This document shows, piece by piece, positions 11,701-23,827 of a DNA stretch of 64,000 nt. The notes beneath the pieces were generated by a model, which did no database searches, was not told the DNA's origin, and was given only the letters and a program-made list of their open reading frames with translations. Source of the stretch: Echinometra lucunter (Eukaryota; Echinodermata; Echinoidea; Camarodonta; Echinometridae); the NCBI GenBank assembly GCA_029962745.1, contig CM057169.1, positions 21,994,437 through 22,058,436 on the forward strand, in the 5' to 3' direction. The position numbers were made by a program, and so were the translations under genes. Positions within the stretch are counted from its first letter, which is position 1, and each line of letters begins with the position of its first letter.

Positions 11701-12222
11701 CATTATCCCAAGGGATGAGAGATGGAAACCTATTTTCATATGACCTGAAGCACTTTTGACTAGTTTTTTGGTGGGTGATTCATCTAGGAGATGGCTCTAT
11801 CAGTGCAAACATTTTTGTGGTATGATATGCTTTTACAACTACAAGTGAAGAATATTTTGAGATATTATTCCACCTCCCACACAAACACACTCTGATGTCT
11901 ACACACCCACACACAAAAATCCCCACACAATATTTCATTAAACACAAATTATGTACTTCACCTACTAGTACTATCACCTACACAAAACAGGAACAAAAAA
12001 TGTTTTGTTTTTTTTAATCCCTAATAAAATTGTCAAACTTGTTTCCAAATTTGCCAATTTGAAAAAAAAAAAACATGTTTTTTTATTTTTTACTTTGGAA
12101 CTGCCAGTACATAGCTTTACATTGCAAACTCATTCACACTTCACTTATTCAGTTATTAGAAAAAAAACACCTTCTTTTGTCAGGAAGAGTCCTATCAGAG
12201 GAAAAGTTGATGTCACCACTGA

Positions 12223-12289
<67 letters not shown>

Positions 12290-12391
12290 GTACAGCGGTT
12301 ATACCAAGTTCAGCTATAGTGCTCGATGCAATACAGCAGAGCATATTTATACATATATAAATATATATATGCAATACAGCAGAGCATAGTT

Positions 12392-12459
<68 letters not shown>

Positions 12460-13062
12460 AACTTATATAAGCACCAAATCCATCTGTGGAGTGCTCAAGG
12501 CGCGTGTACATGTACATGATCAAGAATAGAAAAGAAATGTTTTGAGATGATTTTTAAAATATACATGTATACAAGCAAGAACAGGAACAAAATTGTCATA
12601 ATTTGACAAACCCTGTGAGGAACAGAATAGACAAACTGAAATACAGAGGTTGAAAGAGAAGATAGCAATAAGATAGGGTAGGGCAAAAGTCCAGTGGGCA
12701 CAAGAGAAGAAAAGGGAATCATATTAGAATAAGACTAACAGGTAACTGAAAATACGAAACATGAAAGGAAAACAAAGAATGATGAAGACACAAAGACATA
12801 CATGTAGAGATTTAAAAAGATAAATGGAGATAAAAGCAAAGGAGTATGACGTAGTGAAAAAGACAAAAACTGAAAAGGAGAGTGAGAGATAAAGGTATGG
12901 ATACATGTAGAGGGACAGAAGAGGATTAGGTCAATATGAGTACAGGGATTACGACAGATAATGTTGAGACCTCAAAGGCTTGGAGAGAAATTAATCACTG
13001 GCCTACGTATAGAACAAAATGCATGCCTACATGTTGGCCTACATGTATGGTCTGTAACACAC
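8730..13062 (-). other. Chain A intron 5
   Basis: This 4.3 kb intron contains a diverged dispersed repeat copy (about 10585-10675) and AT microsatellites (12222-12289 and 12394-12456). The words gcaatacagcagagcata are duplicated directly at about 12325 and 12370. No exon or RNA gene was seen in the rest. Confidence 0.65.
12222..12456. repeat. Paired (AT)n microsatellites
   Basis: Two long TA dinucleotide runs are separated by about 100 bp that carry a duplicated word near gcaatacagcagagcata. Confidence 0.9.
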
Positions 13063-13140
13063 CTGTGGTCCTGGATCTCCCCTCGGTCCTGGTGGTCCTG
13101 GTTGTCCAAACCCTGTAGGGCCAGGTGAACCCCTTTCTCC
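13063..13140 (-). CDS. COL4A: Chain A exon 5: triple helix with RGD
   Basis: Seventy-eight nucleotides (26 codons) between acceptor CTTACAG and donor GTGTGT read GERGSPGPTG and then an interruption GFG, where one triplet is short by a residue, followed by regular triplets to GDPGPQ. The segment contains PRGDP, so an RGD tripeptide is present; whether it is accessible for integrin binding cannot be told from sequence. GERG directly follows GCNGTK of exon 4, as in vertebrate alpha1(IV). Confidence 0.92.
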
Positions 13141-13646
13141 CTGTAAGATACAATTGAACAAAATTAATCCATTCGATTATATCCTGAAAACCAATTATTA
13201 CATTACTAAAATCTTATTCAATGACTGACACAAAGATCATGAAGATCAGTAATAATAATAATATTAATATATTACATTTATAAAGTGCATTACATGAATA
13301 CATGTACTTCAATGTTACTATTAAGTAAGCATCACCATTTACCAATGCCATTCGAAAAGGCCACCATTTTCAGCAATTGACAATATATTGCATGGCTTAC
13401 TGATAGAATTACAATATGAACAGTCAAATAGCCTAAGAATCATCCAATAAAAAAGTAAAAATTTACTATGATGTTCTCATACAATTATAATTTATGCAGC
13501 ATTGTTATGATATTTTCAATTTGCCAACTAATAAAATGAAAAAAAAAATGAAATGAAAAAAAAACATCAATGTAGCCAATCTAACAAGGAAAAGTTGGTC
13601 TGTACAGCCCTTTGGAGAAAATGCTTTTCGGGATTGCTGAACTCAC

Positions 13647-13799
13647 CTTTGTTCCATTACAGCCAGGAATACCAGGTTCTCCCGGGGGTCCTTCTACACC
13701 AGGCTCCCCGGGAATTCCAGGGATCCCAGGAATACCGGGATTACCCAAACTGCCTCTGAATCCTTTAGGTCCTGTGGCTCCTGCAATTCCTAGATTTCC
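13647..13799 (-). CDS. COL4A: Chain A exon 4: triple helix ending at GCNGTK
   Basis: This 153-nt exon (51 codons) lies between acceptor ATGTAG and donor GTGAGT. It begins GNLGIAG and ends GIPGCNGTK. The Cys in the helix and the NGT sequon match a conserved motif of the alpha1(IV) 7S region, and 51 residues from the previous exon is the same spacing. The opposite strand also looks collagen-like (repeated GIPG), but that is an antisense effect of GGN/CCN codons. Confidence 0.94.
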
Positions 13800-14320
13800 C
13801 TACATGGATGAAACAATTTACAAAAAATTGTCAAAATCAGAAGGTGATGTCCACAGAAAATGTTCTCATTTAGAGGTTGAGATAAAGTATAATGACTCTT
13901 ATATATATTCATATAATGAGTATAAGTATAATGAGGCTATGTATCTTAAGTAGAATCTTCTTAGTAAAGATGTGTATATTGTGTATTGTTCTCTAACTTT
14001 TGATTATTTGATACAATGACAGTAATCTATAATAGATTATGTTGTACCAATATATACTCCTAAAATGCAATGAACAATCCATGGTAGGCTAAATTTCTTT
14101 GCAGATTCAATTTCAACTTTTAAGTTACCTTTCTACAGACTCCAAACATTCATAAAAAATAAATCAAGGTTCACTATATCTATTCTACCAGCTTCTACAA
14201 TGCTACTTCATATTCTTCATGTGCTTCTAATATAATCTTTTTGCTCCTTGAATACGCCTTTTGCTTTTGCTATGTGACAAACCTAATCCTGATCCCGAGT
14301 CAACAGTATTTTGATGGGAC

Positions 14321-14470
14321 AGGGCCTGTTTCATTTAACCCAATGTCTGTAACAACTGCCAAATGTCTATGGCAAATTCACTCCCAGGCAATCAGATGCA
14401 ATGATTTCAGTAGCTTATAACAGTCATTGCAACTCATAACTGATAACAGATTTTATGAAAAAGGAACCAG
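14321..14470. mobile_element. Short palindromic element, diverged copy 3
   Basis: It shares the centre caatcagatgcaatga and cagtagcttata with copies 1 and 2. Its ends (GGCCTGTTTCAT and ATGAAAAAGGAACC) are only roughly complementary. It lies in chain A intron 3. Confidence 0.5.
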
Positions 14471-14708
14471 GTTTGCATCCCACCGCTACCACCAGAATAA
14501 TGAATGACATCCAGTTACGTTACTATAGTTTATGATTATGAGACAGTCATAAGTCAACTATATGATAAAAAAAATGCACACAGAAGAGTAGCTGAGGTTA
14601 TATTATCACAAATATGCATAAAACTGCCTAAGGAGGGCAGCAAACATAATGGTGATATGCCTTTTGGGGAAACTACTAGCAGAACTAGGAACTCCGGCAA
14701 TGCTTCTG

Positions 14709-15004
14709 TGTGGTGGCCCTGAAATACGCTCGACAACAAGTCACGTGCGACGTGAATTTCGTGGTCAACTTTGCGCACTAGTTGCAAAATTCGCGACAGG
14801 TAACGTGAACTTTGTGTCCCAGTCGCGAAATTCGCAACCTGTGACGCGAAATTCATGATCCATGACGCCAAGTTCAGGACCCGGGAAGCGAAATTCATGA
14901 CCTGGGATGCGAAATTCACGACCCGTGACGTGAAGTTCAGGACCCGGGATGCGAAATTCACATCGCACATGACCTGTTGTCGAGCGTACTCCAGGGCCAC
15001 CATA
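14709..15004. mobile_element. Foldback element with internal 21-bp tandem repeats
   Basis: The termini TGTGGTGGCCCTG and the complement of TATGGTGGCCCTG extend into inverted repeats of about 50 bp sharing CGCTCGACAACA and GTGAATTTCG. The flanks are cttctg at 14703-14708 and cttctg at 15005-15010, a 6-bp target duplication. The interior is an array of 21-bp units of the type gcgaaattcatgacctgggat. The open frames with a seven-residue periodicity in this area (such as NFASRVL) reflect the 21-bp repeat and are not taken as genes. Confidence 0.8.
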
Positions 15005-15022
15005 CTTCTGGCTACAGATTTG

Positions 15023-15140
15023 GTAGCTTAGCAAACAAGAGTGGTACGAAAAGATGCATCCAGAATGCACACAATACAAACACATGTATTCTGCGTTCTG
15101 GATGCGTCTTTTCGTACAACTTTATTTTGCTAAGCTACCA
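15023..15140. mobile_element. 118-bp hairpin element beside the previous foldback
   Basis: TGGTAGCTTAGCAAA at the left is complementary to TTTGCTAAGCTACCA at the right. A second matched block follows (ACGAAAAGATGCATCCAGAA against TTCTGGATGCGTCTTTTCGT). The whole can fold into one long hairpin with a short loop. It lies just downstream of exon 3 in the transcript. Confidence 0.75.
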
Positions 15141-15171
15141 TAGATAAAATGTTAAGCACATGCGTACGTAC

Positions 15172-15261
15172 CTTTTGTCCTTTGAAGCCTGGTGGTCCTT
15201 CTACTCCTGGGAATCCTGGAGGTCCAGGAAGGCCAGGAAAACCTTCATATCCCCTGTCACC
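15172..15261 (-). CDS. COL4A: Chain A exon 3: triple helix
   Basis: Ninety nucleotides give 30 codons of uninterrupted Gly-X-Y, starting GDRGYEG and ending GFKGQK, between acceptor CATACAG and donor GTACGT. The length equals the corresponding segment I recall for vertebrate alpha1(IV), which also ends in GQK. An 11 kb intron separates it from exon 2; I saw no further Gly-X-Y exon in that intron on either strand. Confidence 0.93.
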
Positions 15262-15546
15262 CTGTATGGAGAAGTGAAGAGTTTCAGTGTGTTATTACTG
15301 TAGACACTAGACAGCAATTCATGTCATTTAACGTCATGCAATTAAAGTCAGAAAGAGTTCAAAGAGGCCAATAAAAGTGCAACTAAACCTCCTTTTATTA
15401 AATGAAGTTGGCTTTCATTTCTCATCCTTGACATATGTTTGGTTTCATAGTCTGAAAGAATTTAAAGAAAACTCTTCCAAAGATCCACTGCCAAGATCAT
15501 AAACACTTGGAGAAATTGTGGATGTTCAGCCAAAAGGGATACACTC

Positions 15547-16056
15547 AGGTGTTTCCATAACATGACCCCAATTTTTCTGACACACCTGACTCCACTTTTC
15601 TGACACACCATTTCCCCATTCACTTTTGTGCATGTAGCATTTTCGTTCTGTGATTGGCTTTTTTGCTAGTGAATATTCATCACTGCCTAATTATTCTGTG
15701 TGGGTTGTTCTATTTCTTTTAGGGGGTTTTATGGGGAGAAACATTCGGATTTCATTGATTTTGGATTATCTGTCAATCAAAACATGCTTGCATATACAAA
15801 CATATCTATTTATCATGTAAATAAATTCAAACGCATACAACAATCCATTTTATAACGTTTCTCCCCCATAAAACCCCCCTAAAAGAAATAAAACAACCCA
15901 CACAAAATTTATCAGACAGTGATGAATATTCACTAGCAAAAAGGCCAACCACAGAATGAAAATGATACATGTACAAAAGTGAATGGGAAAATGGTGTGTC
16001 AGAAAAGGGGTGTCTGGTGTGTCAGAAAAACTGGGGTCATGTAATGGAAACACCCA
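15547..16056. mobile_element. 510-bp foldback element with about 190-bp arms
   Basis: The left arm (GGTGTTTCCATAACATGACC, then TTCTGACACACC) is repeated in reverse complement at the right end, with homology continuing to about 15740 and from about 15855. The direct repeat atacactc occurs at 15539-15546 and 16057-16064, consistent with an 8-bp target duplication as made by hAT-type enzymes. No transposase is present. Confidence 0.8.
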
Positions 16057-17345
16057 ATACACTCCATTAACTCAGTGGAGGAAATTTTGTTCAATTTCAT
16101 TTCCTTTATTAAAGTCTAATTAAGCAGCTTTTCCTCTAAAAAAAATATAAAGTTACAATCCAGGAAACATACAAGGCCTAAGTGGAATTCAGTGTAAATG
16201 CAGTTTCATTGCTGTATCTATTCCCAAATATACATGTACATGTGCATCCATAAGACATTTATGTATATAATAACAGTGAATCTTTCATTGCTTCTCTTTC
16301 AGGTGACGTTTTGAGACATTTGGAATACATTCCAGATTTCCTCTGGGTGGAATGTTGAACTCATATACCTCAGACATACATCTCTAGATCACTTCCCAAT
16401 GTCTTTCCAACTTCCCTTGACCTCTTGTCATCTTGGATTCTACATTGTTTATTTTCTTGACCAGATTACCCAGCCTAGGTTCCTTTCATGAAAAGGTATG
16501 AATGAGAAAACAGTCAGACAAAGCTCTGATTCAGATAAATCATAATTGGGCAGACTGCAAGAAAGATTCCATCAACTAATACCTTCTTCCAAAGCTTCCA
16601 TCCTTTAATTTCTTTCTTAGTACACATTATTATGGAAGGATCCCAAAATGTCAATGGTTACACTCTAAACAAATATTTTTCAGAATAGCCTTCTAAAGAA
16701 TGTCTATGAAGTATGCCATTCCCTTTAGGAAAATTCAACTAGAAAAAAACAACTTTCAAATCACGATGTCATATGGAAACATATTCTAATTTTTTGTATC
16801 ATTCACTCAGAAATGTTCCATTTTCCTTTGAAGAACGAACCCATTATTCAGGCTATAAAACAAATACAATCACTTCAAAATGACTTTCATCTGGATGTCT
16901 ACAACATCAGAAGTCAGAACCTCTAAACATGTCTCATACCCTTGCTTCCAAATTTGGGCACTTGCTCAAATGTAATTTTCAACCCACTGCCTACAGGAAC
17001 CTGGTGGCTCCTGTACAAAGTCTATGGGAATGATACAATTCAGCAGTCAATGGGTTAAACATTCTTTTGGCATAAAATTCATGAATGCAACATTCTATAC
17101 AAAAATGAGAGATTGTTATGACTGATGGATAGATGTATAGACATTAGTGCTGCAAGAATTGTGACAAGAACAAAATATCTCCTTGGTCTAACATTGACAA
17201 TAGTTGCAACAATGTCAAAAACATTGATCAGTAGGATGTACATGTACATGTACGATAATCAAACCAACAAGATGATAAACAATATCAAGGTTACAATCAT
17301 GGTGGAGTGGTAGTTGCTGAAATTCTAACACATTTCTACAATTAA

Positions 17346-17832
17346 AGGCATTCGCTAACTTTGTGAGCAGCTGATTTAAAAAATTATCAAACTAAGATGA
17401 AACATGTGTATGAGTACTTGTATTTGTACTCAAAAACCCTGAAACCAACCATAATTTTGAATGAAAAAGTGTAAGTTAGACGCAAACGGCGATTTTATTA
17501 TCCTTCGTCTCACGAGACAATCACTAAGAGGACCACTTTGTTTGAATTTGAAAATGCCGTTATGTGCCTCCCGCCGCATGATACACCAATACACACAGTA
17601 CGGTAAGGCGAGTCATACGCGCATGCGCACTCCTTATGTCTATTTTGTGCAACCGACCCTTGTATATTTTTCAAACATTGGTTCACATTTTTGATATTTA
17701 AAAATACTTCCTGTGGATATTATACTTTGAAACTTTCAGACTGGTATTTTTACACTATAACCCTTGTGTTTATCCCATTTTCAAGTAACAAAACAAGATT
17801 TTTTAAAATCATAACAATGTTAAGCAATGTCT
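17346..17832. mobile_element. TTAA-flanked 487-bp element, copy 1
   Basis: The element is bounded by TTAA at 17342-17345 and 17833-17836. Its ends AGGCATTCGCTAAC and its partner near the right (GTTAAGCAATGTCT) are complementary termini. It carries GCGCATGCGC at 17619-17628. It is in the opposite orientation to copies 2 and 3. Small open frames inside it recur in the other copies only because the element does. Confidence 0.82.
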
Positions 17833-18110
17833 TTAATGCATCTTCTGCAATGCAATGTACATGTATTGTACTTTATTGTATTTTTGGTGTACAAATTGTA
17901 CAGTGTACATGAAAGCCGAGTATCAATTTTCTGTTGATAAACATATAGGCCTAAATCATAATATTTCTATAATACTTAACATATCACAAAATAATTGTAA
18001 AAATATACACCAAATGAATAAAGGCCTAAATTAAAGGCTTAGATCATTAACACCATACATCTCATAATATTGATAAAAGGGACAACCAAATCTATCTGGC
18101 TGTTGATTAA

Positions 18111-18597
18111 AGACATTGGTTAACATTGTTATGATTTTAAAAAATCTTCTTTTGTTACTTGAAAATGGGATAAACATAAGGGTTATAGTGTAAAAATACC
18201 AGTCTGAAAGTTTCAAAGTATAATATCCACAGGAAGTATTTTTAAATATTAGATATGAGAAGCAATGTTTGAAAAATATACGAGGGTCGGTTGCACAGAC
18301 TAGACGTAAGGAGTGCGCATGCGCGCATGGCTCACAAGACCGTACTGCGTGTATTGGCGTATCACACGGCGGGAGGCACATAACAGCATTTTCAAATTCA
18401 AGCAAAGTGGTCCTCTTAGTGATTGTCTCATGAGATGAAGGATCATAAAATTGTCGTTTGCATCTAACTTACACTTTTTCATTCCAAATTATGGTTGGTT
18501 TCAGGGTCTTTGAGTACAAATACAAGTACTCAAACACATGTTTCATCTTAGTTTGAGAATTTTTTAAATCAGATACTCACAAAGTTAGCCAATGCCT
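18111..18597. mobile_element. TTAA-flanked 487-bp element, copy 2
   Basis: It has the same length as copy 1 and is inverted relative to it, with TTAA at 18107-18110 and 18598-18601. Ends: AGACATTGGTTAAC and GTTAGCCAATGCCT. It carries GCGCATGCGC at 18315-18324. Copies 1 and 2 are separated by about 280 bp and form a large inverted repeat. Confidence 0.82.
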
Positions 18598-20167
18598 TTA
18601 AGACCAGAAGTGCAATGGCACACAGATACTGTAACACACAAAGTGAAAATCTTTCTGCCTATTTGTTTCCTATACCTGTGCTTATTGGCATGTGTGGCAT
18701 GTCTGTTATTGGGCTAAACTGCACTCATGGCAAATAAAAAGTTAAAGGGAGGCAGACATGTTGGAAAAATCTTGACTACGGTAGTCTGGATGCAAGGCAC
18801 ACTGCGTTCCGTTTGAGAAACACCTCTGTCTTATTGAGATTGAGCATCACATATAAACTAGTCTAGTTGTGAATACGCGAACAGATGCATAAGTATACCG
18901 CCTAAAGCCAAACTTATATGGAGTCTGGATGTCGTATTATGCAACGCACACCAGAGTGAGCGAGCATACGAACAAAAAAACTTTGCCAAAACTCATGATC
19001 TGTCATGACTCTGCCCTGTGGGATTTTCGCAAGTGTTGCGTGCAGCGCCATCTATAAGTCAATACCGGGCAACTTTTATCAGTGAAAATATACTGAAAGA
19101 GCAAGAGAGAGAGAGATAGAGCAGATGCCAGAATACATTCTCTCATCTCCGTCATTATGAAACTAGTCGGTATGCTGGGAAACATAATGGAGGCAGCAGA
19201 TGGATGGCAGTGTTATGTTGCAAGCTGGGTGTTGGCCCAAAGTCTTTCCATTTATGCTGTAAATTTGCCGTAACATCTTTTGGTTTCCGTGGCCGCAGCC
19301 ATGGAGGGATATACTTGGTAGATTATTGGAGAACGAGGAGAAACTCATCAGTAAGATTGTCTAGACTACTGCATATGTCTAGACTGCTCAATTCAGAGGT
19401 TTCAGTTCTAAAGCATTTTATTACCTTCTAGGGGTTTGGTGTGTTATATTTCCAAAATATATTTTCTATTTCATTCATGTGTTTTATTGAAATGGCAACC
19501 CAACAAACATGCATGCACGTAGAAAGGCATTTCCAATACGCTGTATAAGATATCAATACTTGCATTAGTGGAGAGGTGAATTTGGGGTAAAGGTTCAACA
19601 GTTTGGGGAGCATATGCACTACATGTAATATTCAAAAATCCATAATGATGCACATTCCTCAGATGTAGGCTTACTGTTCATTCCTCGGATGTAGGCATAC
19701 TCATACTGTTTTACATGATGCCAAGTGTTCAATCTCATACAAAACATTGTATACATGTACCTAATACTTTGTTTGATTCTGAATATGAATCACATTTTCA
19801 GGGAGAATTCCTCGAATTTCAGTAGAACTATACAAAAACATATTACTCATAATTTTATACCCACGACTGATGCAGATCTACACCTAATATCACTACCAAT
19901 ACATGAGCACTCTGGCAAATTTAGGGGGCACAATATGGCCATAATTATACATGTATAACCCATTCACTTTTGTGGCCTCTTTAATTTTAAGACCCAAAAG
20001 GAACTTTGAAAATGTAATCGACTTATATTTTTCTTTTTTCTCACAAAATTGGGAACTTTTAAAGTGTGCCTCTTCTCTTTAATCAAATCTAGGATCTGAC
20101 CCTGCGCGGACAAATGCCAAGGGGGAAAGGAACTGATCTTTGATGATTTATAATTAACTATAATTTA

Positions 20168-20203
<36 letters not shown>

Positions 20204-20207
20204 CAAC

Positions 20208-20284
<77 letters not shown>

Positions 20285-20333
20285 TAATAATAACAATAAT
20301 AATAATAACAATAATAATAATAATAATAATAAC

Positions 20334-20371
<38 letters not shown>
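20168..20371. repeat. (TAA)n/(TTA)n microsatellite
   Basis: About 200 bp of aat/ata triplets interrupted by aac. Long Tyr- or Asn-rich open frames over it are artefacts. Confidence 0.95.
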
Positions 20372-20374
<3 letters not shown>

Positions 20375-22483
20375 TTTTCTTTAAAATAATAATAATGATA
20401 ATTTAGGAGTGCTAAAAGTAAAAACCAACAAGTACTGTAGCACATCTAAATATAACTTAAAAATAATGAGAACAAAAAAGTAAATAATTTAGAAGCATTT
20501 TTATCTAGATTATTTCATCTCTCTTGTCTCTTGCCCAGCATGATATGACTTAAATATCTTATGACATGAGAATGTATTAATTGCATCTTATAATGCTGCA
20601 TCCCTGGACACATCTCCATTCGAGCTCCAGATACCAACCAAAGGTATGGCCGAGGTGAAGATGAAGAACGACATATGACATACGATGCCTGATCATTTAT
20701 TTTCATAATGGAGCAACTGCCACAGGTCATTATCCATTTCTATTTTCCCACGCTGTCTGCTGTCCGGCCAGGCTGGTCGGCTAGCCTGGATAGGTTAGCC
20801 CGACCATCTAGTCCTGTGTACAGGAGCCCTTTTCTGGTCAAGGCCCATTCATGGATGAGCAGCAGTCATCCCTCATTATTTGTGATATACTTCTTACAAA
20901 ATATGAAATGAGATGACAAGCTTTAATACAGGGAAGAGTGGAAGGGGGTCAGTGGCGTATCCAGAAGCCCAGGATTCCGGTTATTTGGGAGAGTCCAAAA
21001 TATCAGACAACAAAAAAGTAGGGTTTCTTTTCAAATGTATAATGTACCTTTTCAATGTGACTTTAAACATCTCTTGTAAGCAAACAATACTTTAATTTTT
21101 CTGGTAAATATTTGTTATAAAGTTGAAGGTAAAGTTATTACCTTTACATGCAAGAAATATTTAAACTCACATTTTAAATTAAAGGTACATTATGCATTTG
21201 TAATGCCCTAATTTTTCCTCCTTGTTCATTCTACAGGTACATCAGAAACTTCAATTGACATGGTAACATCTAATCTTATATAGATATACAACCATGTAGT
21301 TCAAGGAAACTGCCCCCTCAGTGTCTACCCCTCACATATAAACATTTTTTTAAATATTGAATTACTTGCTTTTATATAATATACATGAAAAGTGGAATAC
21401 AAATTTTATACTACTTTTCAAGATCCTAAACAATATTTTAAATGACCCTCTGCCCCACTCCTTATCTTTGAAGCTTTTTTCAGCAATTTGTCTAAAATAA
21501 TTAAACATATAAAAATATCACATTCCTCTTTCAACAGATGCACTAGGCCTACATGTATATGGCCTTTATTGGAAAACAAGCAGCACTCTTCAGGAAGAAT
21601 TTGTTGATATCTACCTTATTTTTCGTTTATCTAAAGTTGAACCGCAGACTGCTTTATAGGTTCACATAAATAAAGGCAGCAAGGTGTTTATTTTTCTTTG
21701 TCTACTACATAGTACTTTCACCCATTAAAAATTATTCCTTTGTCATTTTAAAAGTACAAATACCACAGGTTTCCGATGATGTAGGCATAAATATTTCTTA
21801 AAGTGGTTTGTTACAGAAGTGATTTTGAAAGTGCCATTTGCTACATCAAATGCAAAACAATACCTCAGCATTTTGTTCATTGTTTGATTTTACTCTGACA
21901 TTTGCAATGCAAACAGTTCATTATATGTGTTTTAGAGCTATTCTTCAAAATTCCAAAGGAAGATTTCATTTAATCTTCTTGAAAGTTTGTTAAAATATCA
22001 GCTCACATTGTAAAATGAAAATTATGTTGTAAATAATAATTTTCTATCAGCAAAATTTGTGGTAAGGCCTATGCTGTTGTAAGAAAAAAAAAGAGACACA
22101 TTTTTCATTTTATGTGATTTATCAAGACTGCATGTGTAGGATTGCCTGCTTGCATTTACCATAATCATGTAAGTGTAATTCAATACCAAATCAAATGAAA
22201 AAAGGAGAGCATAACAACCCTGAACTAGTTTTGGAGGTTTTGAATAGTAATTCACAACCATGACATCTAGCTGATATATGAGCCCCAAATATTTGCCTAC
22301 ATGTATTTCCATCCCAAAATATCAAAGTGTAATTATGCAGGCTGCTGAAGGCTCATGCTTGGAGCCAAATTAGATCAGCATTGTCGTGCCCAAGGCTGAA
22401 TGTGAGTTATCCAGCCGTTTTATCATTAACACATATTTACATTGTACATGTAGTTTTTTTTAAGTGAATGGCAAATAAGTAAT

Positions 22484-22840
22484 ACTACTACGACTACTAC
22501 TACTGCTGCTGCTGCTGCTGAATTAGCAAAATTTGTGATAAGGTCTTTGCTACATGTACTACTACTACTACTACTGCTACTACTACTGCTGCTGCTGCTA
22601 CTACCGCTACTACTACTACTGCTACTACTGCTACTACTGCTACTGCTACTACTGCTACTTCTACTGCTGCTACTGCTACTACTGCTGCTGCCGCTACTTC
22701 TACTACTACTGCTGCTACTACTATTACTACTACTACTACTACTAGTACTACTACTACTACTACTATTACTACTGCTACTGCTTCTACTACTACCACTTCT
22801 ACTGCTACTAGTAGTAGTACTACTGCTTGCTACTAATGCT
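22484..22840. repeat. (ACT/GCT)n trinucleotide array
   Basis: Alternating act and gct triplets at 22484-22523 and 22556-22840. All the long Leu-, Ser- or Val-rich open frames here are repeat-derived and are not annotated as genes. Confidence 0.95.
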
Positions 22841-23827
22841 TGGTTCATGATTAATATGAGTCATAATTTTTGAACTCTTCCCTGAAATACATCAATTGTC
22901 AAAAAATGGAGGGGCACATGACATTTTGACCCAACAAGGACCTCTAATATCACTTAATCTTCTTTTCCAATGGACAACTGTACAAACTTTATCACTTCCT
23001 GGCCATTGCAAAAGCCTTCATTAGACTGACCAGGTAAAACCCATCAGGGCTATCAACTGCTATCAACATGAATTAGATAGTGTACTACCCATACTATAAA
23101 TAGGGTATAATACATGTATGCACAAACACATAGGCCCCTTATCAGCAAGCCTATCTTTTGACAGCAGGAAATGATACCTTGATTACTTTGTTAACCTTTA
23201 ACACAGCTTGACAACTAGTATCATCTTATGATTATGATTATGAATGTGGGCATAGTAAGCACAGAAGGAATTTACTACTAATAAATATATATCTAATATG
23301 TCTTTACTTTCATTGTCAAATGTGTTTGATTATCCAAGTAGAAGGACATTAAAATCTGCAAGTAGATATCAGCTTTGCTAGCAATTGGCAAGGTAAATCA
23401 CACTTTCACGAAAAGGTCAATTGCAATCAATCAATTACCTTTTAAAATATCAATACCTAATTGTTTTCTTAATTTTCCTCAAAATTTCACAGATCAATGA
23501 TTTCATTCTCATGTATATGGTTTTATCAAGACAACGTTCGAACTTCTCCTCTCAACGCAATCTATCATGAACAGATAAGAGTTCAGTACATTCCATTCAG
23601 CTAAAGAAATGTTTTTGTAGGTGCAGTCTCCCTTTGTTTTTGTTAAGGTTCATGCAGAGTTTTCTTAAAGGGAAAGTATGCTTTTTCACAAGCATACTAT
23701 TCATTTCAATAAACTAAAGTTTTCATTTTCCTGAGAATTTCAAAAGGTGATTGCGATTTAGTAGCAAACACATACATGCAAGATTCAAATCTATACCTGA
23801 CTACTCACCCATAATGATTCATATTAA

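Noticed and set aside
11515..11739. Minus-strand open frame considered as a reverse transcriptase remnant
   Set aside because: No catalytic motif or other family signature could be seen.
13612..13953. Plus-strand open frame with repeated GIPG that looks like a collagen
   Set aside because: It is the antisense of chain A exon 4. Complementary GGN/CCN codons produce Gly-Pro-rich readings on both strands; splice sites and exon continuity support only the minus strand.
14480..14500. CCAGGTTTGCATCCC considered as a tRNA T-arm or Pol III B box
   Set aside because: No matching acceptor, D-arm or A box lies upstream, so neither a tRNA nor a SINE call is justified.
14554..15085. Open frames with a seven-residue periodicity (NFASRVL-like)
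   Set aside because: The period is exactly the 21-bp DNA repeat inside a foldback element, and similar frames exist on both strands.
16978..17065. Possible tiny TTAA-type element (CAACCCACTGCC to AGTCAATGGGTTAA)
   Set aside because: The ends match only partly and the left flank lacks TTAA; too weak to list.
20158..20445. Tyrosine-rich 95-residue open frame
   Set aside because: Produced by the TTA/TAA microsatellite.
22426..22873. Long Leu-, Ser-, Val- and Tyr-rich open frames
   Set aside because: They are translations of the ACT/GCT trinucleotide array in several frames and show no other coding sign.
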